From the NCBI GenBank assembly GCA_903921665.1, contig CAIXQT010000003.1:1-5114 (forward strand): DNA of 5,114 nt, in the 5' to 3' direction. This document shows positions 1 to 5,114 of this stretch, one piece after another. The stretch's first letter is position 1. Each line of letters opens with the position of its first letter. The position numbers and the translations under genes were made by a program. Below the pieces are notes generated by a model that made no database searches, was not told the DNA's origin, and was given only the letters and a program-made list of their open reading frames with translations. Source of the stretch: an uncultured Opitutia bacterium. Its GTDB lineage: Bacteria; Verrucomicrobiota; Verrucomicrobiia; Opitutales; UBA953.

Positions 1-903
1 TACGTCAAGATGGTCCACAACGGCATCGAGTACGGCGACATGCAGATGATCTGCGAAGCCTACGACCTCATGCGCGGCCTCCTCGGCATGACCCCCGACG
101 AGATCGGCACCACCTTCGAAGAATGGAACAAGGGCGACCTGAATTCCTTCCTCATCGAGATCACCGCCAAGGTGCTCAAGCAGAAGGACCCCGAGACCGG
201 CGTCCCCCTCGTCGACGTCATCCTCGACACCGCCGGCCAGAAGGGCACGGGCAAGTGGACGAGCGCCAACGCCCTCGACATGGGTGTCGCCGCCCCGACC
301 ATCGCCGAAGCCGTCTTCGCCCGCTGCCTCTCCGCCGTGAAGGATGAGCGCGTCAAAGCCGCCAAGGTCCTCCGCGGCCCGAAGCGCGCGATGACGAACC
401 CGGACAAGGCCAAGATCATCGAACAGATCCGCGACGCCCTCTACTGCTCCAAGATCTGCTCCTACGCCCAAGGCTTCCAGCTCATGCGTGAAGCGCAGAA
501 CGAATATAAGTGGAAGCTCAACTTCGGCGAGATCGCCCAGATCTGGCGCGGCGGTTGCATCATCCGCGCGAGCTTCCTCCAGAAGATCACCGAAGCCTTC
601 GCCAAGAAGCGCTCGCTGGATAACCTGCTCCTCGACCCGTACTTCAAGAAGACCGTCAAGAAGGCCCAGAAGAACTGGCGCAAGGTCATCGCCCTCGCGG
701 TGAAGCACGGCATCCCCGTACCGACCCTCGGTTCGGCGCTCTCGTACTTCGACTCGTACCGCACCGAAGACCTCCCGCAGAACCTGCTCCAGGGTCAGCG
801 CGACTACTTCGGCGCCCACACCTACGAGCGCAAGGACAAGCCCCGCGGCGAGTTCTTCCACATCGACTGGCCGGATCCCAAGCGCCCGCAGATCAAGGCC
901 TGA
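1..903 (+). CDS. gnd: 6-phosphogluconate dehydrogenase, decarboxylating (5' partial)
   Basis: Catalyses NADP(+)-dependent oxidative decarboxylation of 6-phosphogluconate to ribulose 5-phosphate in the oxidative pentose phosphate pathway, in the cytoplasm. The reading frame is open from base 1 and gives 300 residues to a TGA at 901-903. About 180 N-terminal residues, the Rossmann NADP domain, lie outside the window; the family is about 470-480 residues long. The fragment opens on the catalytic helix YVKMVHNGIEYGDMQ, containing the catalytic Lys (residue 3 here), His6, Asn7, Glu10 and Tyr11. The family signature ILDTAGQKGTGKW is at about residues 74-86. The substrate-phosphate Arg is at about 108 (FARCL), and the C-terminal tail Arg267 and His273 (QRDYFGAH) complete the active site of the partner subunit. 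All key residues are intact. Alanine and leucine codons are strongly GCC/CTC-biased, as in a well-expressed housekeeping gene. It is convergent with the pump operon and functionally unrelated to it as far as can be seen. Confidence 0.97.
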   Translation, partial: YVKMVHNGIEYGDMQMICEAYDLMRGLLGMTPDEIGTTFEEWNKGDLNSFLIEITAKVLKQKDPETGVPLVDVILDTAGQKGTGKWTSANALDMGVAAPTIAEAVFARCLSAVKDERVKAAKVLRGPKRAMTNPDKAKIIEQIRDALYCSKICSYAQGFQLMREAQNEYKWKLNFGEIAQIWRGGCIIRASFLQKITEAFAKKRSLDNLLLDPYFKKTVKKAQKNWRKVIALAVKHGIPVPTLGSALSYFDSYRTEDLPQNLLQGQRDYFGAHTYERKDKPRGEFFHIDWPDPKRPQIKA

Positions 904-919
904 GCGCCTCGACGGAAAC

Positions 920-953
920 AGGAAGGGCGTCCGCAAGGACGCCCTTCTTCTTT
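920..953 (+). terminator. Rho-independent terminator of gnd, possibly shared with the convergent operon
   Basis: A perfect 10-bp GC-rich stem (923-932 with 937-946) closes on a GCAA tetraloop (933-936, GNRA type). It can be extended to about 13 bp (920-932 with 937-949, including one G-U pair). A pyrimidine/T-rich run, TTCTTCTTT (945-953), follows on the plus strand, which suits termination of gnd 17 bases after its stop codon. Read from the minus strand the same stem lies just past the outer-membrane factor stop (963-961), but its tail (CCTGTTTCC) is only weakly T-rich. Bidirectional action is therefore plausible but less certain. Confidence 0.85.
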
Positions 954-960
954 GGCGCGA

Positions 961-2343
961 TCACTTCTCGGACCAACCGCCGCCGGTCGCCGCGGCGAGC
1001 CGCACCGCGACCTGCCGACGTTCCCAGACGACCATCGAAAGCGTACGCGCAGCCAGGGCTACGTCGCGCCGGGCGGCCGTGAGGTCGTTCTCATTGGCGA
1101 GGCCGGCCTTGCGGCGGGCTTCGGCGTTGGCGAGACGGGAGCGTACCGCGGCGAGCACGCGGGCGGTCAGCTCTTCCTGCAAGGCGAGCTCACGGAGATC
1201 GGCGAGCGCATCCTCGACTTCGCGGAAGGCGCCGAGCACGGCTTTCGTCCATTCGGCGCCAGAGCCGTCGATACGCGCACGGGCGACCTCGAGGTTCGCC
1301 TTGCGCAACCCGGCATCGAAGATGGGGAGATCGACCGAAGGCGTGAGCGACCAGAAGCTGGACGAGCCGCGGCCGATACGAGAGGCCGGATCGGCCTGCC
1401 AGCCGGCCTGGCCGTTGAGCGTGACGGAAGGATAGAAGTCGGCGATAGCGGCGCCTTCGCGCGAGAGAGCAGCGTCGATCCGCGCGGCGGCGGCGGCGAG
1501 ATCGGGACGACGAAGCAGGAGCTCCGAGGGGATGCCGGCACCAAAAGCCGGCATTGCGGCAGCGCCTTTCGCCTCAGGAAGCTTCTCGCCCGGCGTAGAA
1601 CCGATGAGCGCACGCAGCGCGTTCTCCGCGGCGGCGAGACGGCGGCGGCCGAGGCCTTCATCGACCTTGGCCTGCGCGGCGGCGAGGCGGGCGGATGAGA
1701 GCGGATCGGAATCCAGAAGGCCGGCGGCGACGGTCTGCTCGATGATTTCCATCTCGCGATATCGCGTGGCAAATTCGGTCTCGAGGTAGGCAAGCTGCTC
1801 ACGGGCGCCGCGGACGGCGAACCAGAGGCGCGCGACTTCGGCGGAGAGCGCGAGGTCCGCCTGTTCGGCGGTGAACTTCGCCGCGCGCGCATCGGCGGAA
1901 GCCGCCTGCGACTTCGCGGCTTCGCGGCCCCAGAGATCGAGTTCCCAGGAGGCCTTCACGCCGACCGCGCCGACGTCGGTGCGACGCGGGATACCGACGC
2001 CGAGCGGCACGCGGCCGGTCTCGAGCGAGATACGGGAAGATTCGAGGCCGGCGCCGACGGAGACCGCGGGCTGATCGCCGGCGGAGGCGGCGACGAGCAA
2101 GGCGACCGCTTCGCGCTGGCGCGCGCGGGCGATGACGAGGTCGGGGCTCTGCTGGCGTGCCCGGGAAATCAGCTCGAGCAAGGCAGGATCGCCGAAAGCC
2201 TCGGCCCACTTTGCGCCAGCGACGACGCCGCCTTGGGAGAACGCCGCGGGCGTGGCGGGGCCTTTCGGCTTCGCCATCGGATCGTGCGCGCAACCCGCGA
2301 GGACCAGCGCCGCGAGCAGGAAGGTCTTATTTACCCGGAGCAT
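961..2343 (-). CDS. Outer-membrane efflux lipoprotein, TolC/NodT (OprM-like) family
   Basis: This 460-residue protein is a trimeric outer-membrane channel that lets the exporter encoded upstream discharge outside the cell. Residues 1-17 form a short lipoprotein signal with lipobox LAGC. Cys18 would be lipidated, and Ala at +2 rather than Asp suits outer-membrane sorting. Two outer-membrane efflux repeats follow. Repeat 1 includes FGDPALLELI and the typical strand motif SWELDLWGR at about 130-145. Repeat 2 includes LLRRPDLAAAAARI, FYPSVTLNGQAGW, VDLPIFDAG and FREVEDAL. The C-terminal end, RLAAATGGGW, resembles OMFs that normally serve RND pumps. Length matches the family (about 450-490). The ATG at 2343 is the only start that keeps the whole signal peptide; it overlaps the end of the adaptor gene by 17 bp and has no Shine-Dalgarno site (CCTCCCAAA precedes it), so translation is probably coupled to the upstream gene. 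The family is certain; its pairing with this pump is inferred from the operon. Confidence 0.93.
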   Translation of the reverse strand: MLRVNKTFLLAALVLAGCAHDPMAKPKGPATPAAFSQGGVVAGAKWAEAFGDPALLELISRARQQSPDLVIARARQREAVALLVAASAGDQPAVSVGAGLESSRISLETGRVPLGVGIPRRTDVGAVGVKASWELDLWGREAAKSQAASADARAAKFTAEQADLALSAEVARLWFAVRGAREQLAYLETEFATRYREMEIIEQTVAAGLLDSDPLSSARLAAAQAKVDEGLGRRRLAAAENALRALIGSTPGEKLPEAKGAAAMPAFGAGIPSELLLRRPDLAAAAARIDAALSREGAAIADFYPSVTLNGQAGWQADPASRIGRGSSSFWSLTPSVDLPIFDAGLRKANLEVARARIDGSGAEWTKAVLGAFREVEDALADLRELALQEELTARVLAAVRSRLANAEARRKAGLANENDLTAARRDVALAARTLSMVVWERRQVAVRLAAATGGGWSEK

Positions 2344-3250
2344 TTTGGGAGGCGTCGATATAGACGTCCATCTGCTGGCCGACGAAGAGCGCCCGGCCCT
2401 CCGGACGGTCGAACGAGTAGATCACCTGCAGCACGCGGGTGTCGACGCGTTCGACGCTCGCGCCGGTGAGGGAAGTCTTCGGGATGACGAACGGCTCGAT
2501 GCGGACGAACTTCAGCGCGATGGAACGGTCCTTGCCGCCGGCGAGGGAACTCTCGCCTTTCAGGTAGCCCTTGGCGGGCAATCCGTCGCGCATGCGCGTG
2601 GCCAGCTGTTCGTCGATGTCGCAACGGATCTGAAGGGTGGAGATATCGCCGAGCACGACCGGGGCCTTGGCGCCAGCGGCCACGAATTCGCCGACGCGTA
2701 CGCCCACCTGGAGCACGGTGGCGGAGATCGGCGAACGCAGCACGAGACGGTCGAGAAGGACCGCCGTCTGGTCGAGCTGAGCCTTGGCGAGCGCGAGCTT
2801 CGCCTTCGCCTCCTTCGCGGCCATCTGATAAGAAAGCAGTTCGGAAGCGGAGACGGCCCCGCTGTCCTTGATGCCGGTCCAGCGACGGGCGGCGTCTTCG
2901 GCGCGCTCGGCCGTGGCTTCGGCGGCGGAGACCGCGGCCTTCTGCACGGCGTGCTGGGCACGCAGGTCGCGCTCGTCGAGGGTGAGGATCGGATCGCCGG
3001 CCTTCACCTTGTCCCAGACTTTCACATGGACCTTGGCGACCGTACCCGACGTGGGCGAACCGAGCAGCGTGTTCTCGGCGGCGGCCTCGATGAGTCCGGC
3101 GGCGGCGATGAGTCCATCCTTGTCGCGGATGGCGGGCTCATAGGGCGGCGGCTTGATCGGCGTCTCGTTGGCCGTGCCGCGGGTGAGCTGCAGGGCGGCG
3201 CCGGCGCCGGCAAGGGCGAGGGCGAAGAGCAGGATGCGTTTCTTGAACAT
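2327..3250 (-). CDS. Periplasmic adaptor (membrane fusion protein), HlyD/DevB family
   Basis: This 307-residue adaptor bridges the ABC permease in the inner membrane and the TolC-type channel in the outer membrane. Residues 1-22 (MFKKRILLFALALAGAGAAL) form a basic then hydrophobic N-terminal anchor or signal, with no lipobox. The first half of the lipoyl/barrel-sandwich domain is at about 56-97 (SPTSGTVAKV, VKAGDPILTLDERDL). An Ala/Glu/Lys-rich alpha-hairpin spans about 98-168. The second lipoyl half is at about 169-201 (LRSPISATVLQVGVRVGEFV), and a beta-barrel domain is at about 205-300. The C-terminal stretch VDTRVLQVIYSFD with VGQQMDVYID closely resembles the end of cyanobacterial DevB adaptors. 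At about 300 residues it is short, with a compact hairpin of about 70 residues. The ATG at 3250 lies 8 bp after the ATPase stop, and that spacer contains no Shine-Dalgarno but an anti-Shine-Dalgarno-like run. MacA-like is the main alternative label; the general adaptor role is secure. Confidence 0.9.
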   Translation of the reverse strand: MFKKRILLFALALAGAGAALQLTRGTANETPIKPPPYEPAIRDKDGLIAAAGLIEAAAENTLLGSPTSGTVAKVHVKVWDKVKAGDPILTLDERDLRAQHAVQKAAVSAAEATAERAEDAARRWTGIKDSGAVSASELLSYQMAAKEAKAKLALAKAQLDQTAVLLDRLVLRSPISATVLQVGVRVGEFVAAGAKAPVVLGDISTLQIRCDIDEQLATRMRDGLPAKGYLKGESSLAGGKDRSIALKFVRIEPFVIPKTSLTGASVERVDTRVLQVIYSFDRPEGRALFVGQQMDVYIDASQNAPGK

Positions 3251-3258
3251 AAGGAGGA

Positions 3259-3987
3259 TCAGAGGTGGGTGGTGTCGAGGAGCTTGGGGTCGTCGACCAC
3301 GCGGCTGATGCGGCCGTCTTCCATCTCCGCGATGCGGTCGGCGAAACGGAAGATGCGATGGTCATGCGTCACGACGACCACGCAGCGCTCGGGCGAGCGG
3401 GAGAGGTCGCGCACCATCTGCATGATCTGGGCACCGGTATCCTTATCGAGGGCCGAGGTCGGCTCGTCGCAGATGAGCAGCGGCGGTTCGTGGACGAGGG
3501 CGCGCGCGATGGCGACGCGCTGCTGCTGGCCGCCGGAGAGCGCGTTAGGGCGGCCCTCTTCGCGGCCCTTGAGGCCGACCTTTTCGATGATCGCCAGCGC
3601 GCGGGCGTGGGCTTCATCGTAAGGCCGGCCCTGGATCAAGAGGGGCACCATCACGTTCTCCACGACCGTGAGCGTCGGGATGAGGTTGAAGGACTGGAAG
3701 ACGAAGCCGAGGTTCTTGCGGCGGAACGTAGTGAGTTCCTCCTGGCCGAGGCCATCCAGGCGCTGGCCGAAGACTTCGACCGTGCCGGCTTGCGGCGTGA
3801 GGGTGCCCGCGATGACCGAGAGGAGCGTCGTCTTCCCGCAACCGGACGGCCCCACGAGCATGATGAGCTCGCCGCGACGCGCTTCGAAGTCGGCCTGCTT
3901 GAGGGCGATGACCTGGTTCTCCGGGGTCCCGAAGAACATGTCGACGCCGGAGGCGCGGACGGCGACGGTGTGGGCTTGGTGGCTCAT
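3259..3987 (-). CDS. ABC transporter ATP-binding protein, DevA-like (MacB/LolD-type subfamily)
   Basis: This 242-residue cytoplasmic ATPase hydrolyses ATP to drive the FtsX-type permease encoded just upstream. All nucleotide-binding motifs are intact: Walker A GPSGCGKT (46-53), Q-loop Gln98 in FVFQSFNLIPTLT, signature LSGGQQQR (150-157), Walker B LLICDE with catalytic Glu175, D-loop SALD (178-181) and H-loop His208. The region after the H-loop, VTHDHRIFRFADRIAEMEDG, is very like cyanobacterial DevA (VTHDNRI..ADRI..MEDG), which is the reason for preferring DevA-like over LolD or a MacB domain. The start is the ATG at 3987-3985, which overlaps the permease TGA as ATGA; the frame stays open further upstream, but only as a shadow of the permease. 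The length is normal for a single-domain ATPase. The neighbours are the permease upstream and the adaptor 8 bp downstream. Substrate is not deducible. Confidence 0.95.
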   Translation of the reverse strand: MSHQAHTVAVRASGVDMFFGTPENQVIALKQADFEARRGELIMLVGPSGCGKTTLLSVIAGTLTPQAGTVEVFGQRLDGLGQEELTTFRRKNLGFVFQSFNLIPTLTVVENVMVPLLIQGRPYDEAHARALAIIEKVGLKGREEGRPNALSGGQQQRVAIARALVHEPPLLICDEPTSALDKDTGAQIMQMVRDLSRSPERCVVVVTHDHRIFRFADRIAEMEDGRISRVVDDPKLLDTTHL

Positions 3988-5114
3988 CCGCGGAAGACAG
4001 AGGCGGCGTCGACGCGAGACACCTTGATGATACCGATGATGGCGGACACGAAGCTGATGCCCAGCACGAGGGCGAACGTGGCCCAGAGGATCTGCGGATA
4101 CATCACGAAGGGCGGCATGCCCTTCTCGATCATCGCGCGGCCGATCGCCTGCGCCATGCCGGCGCCGAGTCCGAAGCCGATGAGCCCGGCGGTGAAGGCC
4201 TGCACGAACAACATGCGGGCGATCACGCCCATGCCGGCGCCCATCGCCTTGATGGCCGCGAAATATTTCAGGTTCTCGAGCACGAACGAGTAGAACGTCT
4301 GGCCCGAGATCGCGATGCCGACGAACAGGCCGAGCAGCACCGCGGTGCCGAAGGAGAACGGGATGCCGGTGTTGGTCCAGAACCACCAGAACGTGTTACG
4401 CGCGAGGCTGCGCTCGCCCCAGCTCCAGATCACCGTGTCGGACGTCCAGGCCTTGAGGCCGGTATCGCGCTCGATGCGACCGCAGAGCTCGGCAGGGGTC
4501 ACGCCCTTCTGCGGCTCGACGAGCATGAAGCTGAGGGTACGCCGTGCGCCGAGGGTATAGCCCTTGGCGCGATCGTAGGTGGTGTAGACGAAAGGACCGC
4601 CGGTGAACGCGCGCTTCACCTTACAGATGCCGACGATGCGGGCCTGGATGTCGTTGATCTCGAAGGTGTCGCCGACCTTGAGCGGCGTGGAGCGCGGCTT
4701 GCCGTCGGGACCGACGGTCATGCGGCCCATCAGCGAGGCGCCCCATTCGTCGACGATCACCGTATCAGGCAGGCGCAGGTCTTCGATGCGACCCTGCGTG
4801 AGGACGGCGGGCGCGCCCGCGAACGTGTCGGCGTCGATGCCGACGAGCGTGATCAGCTTGAAGTTACCGTCCTGCATTCGCGCCTGGACGAAGGAGGTGT
4901 GGAGCGGAGCGGCCCAGGCGACGCCGTCGACGGAGCGGACGCGGCCGAGGTCGGTGTCCCGGAGCGGCTTGGCATCGTTGACCTGCTCGACCATCGGGTC
5001 GCTGACCCAGACCTGCGCGCGGATGTTGACCATCGGCGTGTAAGTCCAGCTCATGATCCCGAAGAACACCGAACTCTGCTGGGCCATCAGCAAAGCCGAG
5101 AACGCCAGGCCGCA
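3984..5114 (-). CDS. ABC transporter permease, FtsX/MacB family, DevC-like (5' partial)
   Basis: This is the inner-membrane subunit of the exporter. It is open from the right edge and gives 376 visible residues; DevC-type permeases are about 385-390 long, so only a short N-terminal piece is missing. The first visible residues (CGLAFSALLMAQQ) are the middle of TM1. A large periplasmic domain of about 225 residues follows (about 24-250). TM2 is at about 254-278 (TAVLLGLFVGIAISGQTFYS), TM3 at about 298-324 and TM4 at about 342-363. This 1+3 topology with the big loop after TM1 is typical of FtsX/MacB/LolC permeases that work by mechanotransmission rather than by a classical transmembrane pore. 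The cytoplasmic coupling segment ENLKYFAAIKAMGA matches the usual 'LKAMGA' element of the family. The C-terminus KVSRVDAASVFRG resembles DevC (DPA..VFR). The ATPase is a separate gene, unlike MacB. A TTG at 5093 could pass for a start but would cut TM1 in half, so the true start lies outside the window. Confidence 0.92.
   Translation of the reverse strand, partial: CGLAFSALLMAQQSSVFFGIMSWTYTPMVNIRAQVWVSDPMVEQVNDAKPLRDTDLGRVRSVDGVAWAAPLHTSFVQARMQDGNFKLITLVGIDADTFAGAPAVLTQGRIEDLRLPDTVIVDEWGASLMGRMTVGPDGKPRSTPLKVGDTFEINDIQARIVGICKVKRAFTGGPFVYTTYDRAKGYTLGARRTLSFMLVEPQKGVTPAELCGRIERDTGLKAWTSDTVIWSWGERSLARNTFWWFWTNTGIPFSFGTAVLLGLFVGIAISGQTFYSFVLENLKYFAAIKAMGAGMGVIARMLFVQAFTAGLIGFGLGAGMAQAIGRAMIEKGMPPFVMYPQILWATFALVLGISFVSAIIGIIKVSRVDAASVFRG

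Noticed and set aside
60..764. Open frames on the minus strand and in the second plus frames across gnd
   Set aside because: All lie over an intact 6-phosphogluconate dehydrogenase with every catalytic motif in frame; the alternative products are Arg/Pro/Ser-rich and featureless.
952..1698. 248-codon open frame on the plus strand starting just after the gnd terminator
   Set aside because: Antisense and in codon register with the outer-membrane factor; rich in Arg, Gly and Glu with no domain. Its start overlaps the terminator tail.
1167..1892. 241-codon open frame on the minus strand inside the outer-membrane factor
   Set aside because: A frame-shifted reading of the OMF, with low-complexity Arg/Ser/Pro product. 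The OMF frame holds all family motifs without a frameshift.
2132..3622. 496-codon open frame on the plus strand
   Set aside because: It runs antisense to the adaptor gene, in exact codon register with it, and continues into the OMF and ATPase regions in whatever frame is open. It has no recognisable domain, and its composition changes where the underlying genes change. It is a GC-rich shadow of well-recognised genes.
3988..4386. 133-codon upstream extension of the ATPase frame
   Set aside because: It overlaps the permease C-terminal region in another frame and encodes His/Arg-rich sequence without a domain. The ATGA overlap gives a conventional ATPase start and normal length.
5091..5093. TTG as start codon of the permease
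   Set aside because: The frame stays open to the window edge, and the upstream residues (CGLAFSA) belong to the first membrane helix, so the start is beyond the window.
3259..5114. LolCDE lipoprotein-releasing system or a MacB fusion
   Set aside because: The permease and ATPase are separate genes with an adaptor and outer-membrane factor in the same operon, which LolCDE lacks, and MacB has the ATPase fused to the permease. DevA/DevC-type motifs fit better.

Overview
The window is GC-rich (roughly two thirds G+C by eye), densely coding DNA from a Gram-negative bacterium. The Gram-negative assignment rests on the envelope genes: an outer-membrane lipoprotein and a periplasmic adaptor only make sense with two membranes. 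The lineage cannot be fixed from this sequence. The style of the proteins and the lack of Shine-Dalgarno sites would fit Verrucomicrobiota (Opitutales-like), but that is a weak guess.

Layout: positions 1-903 (+) hold the C-terminal two thirds of a decarboxylating 6-phosphogluconate dehydrogenase (gnd), cut by the left edge. A 57-bp gap with one strong GCAA-loop hairpin follows, serving as terminator between convergent genes. From 5114 down to 961, all on the minus strand, lies a tightly packed four-gene operon. In transcription order it encodes an FtsX/DevC-type ABC permease (5' end cut by the right edge), a DevA-like ATPase, a DevB/HlyD-type membrane fusion protein and a TolC/NodT-type outer-membrane factor with a lipobox.

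How the genes work together: the four pump genes are joined by a 4-bp ATGA overlap, an 8-bp gap and a 17-bp overlap, so they are almost certainly co-transcribed and translationally coupled. Together they make a complete tripartite ABC exporter running from cytoplasm to exterior: ATPase and permease in the inner membrane, adaptor in the periplasm, channel in the outer membrane. The closest described relatives by motif are the DevBCA-TolC glycolipid exporter of cyanobacteria and, more distantly, MacAB-TolC. The substrate cannot be read from the sequence. gnd is a housekeeping pentose-phosphate gene with no evident functional link to the pump.

The points most worth a second look are the missing Shine-Dalgarno sites in the pump operon, with a spacer that matches the anti-Shine-Dalgarno sequence instead; the pairing of an ABC pump with an RND-style outer-membrane lipoprotein encoded beside it; and a conserved TolC-docking pattern in the adaptor hairpin. 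Nothing here looks like a wholly new system. There is no RNA gene, CRISPR array, insertion sequence or other mobile element visible, and no gene-free stretch over 300 bases.
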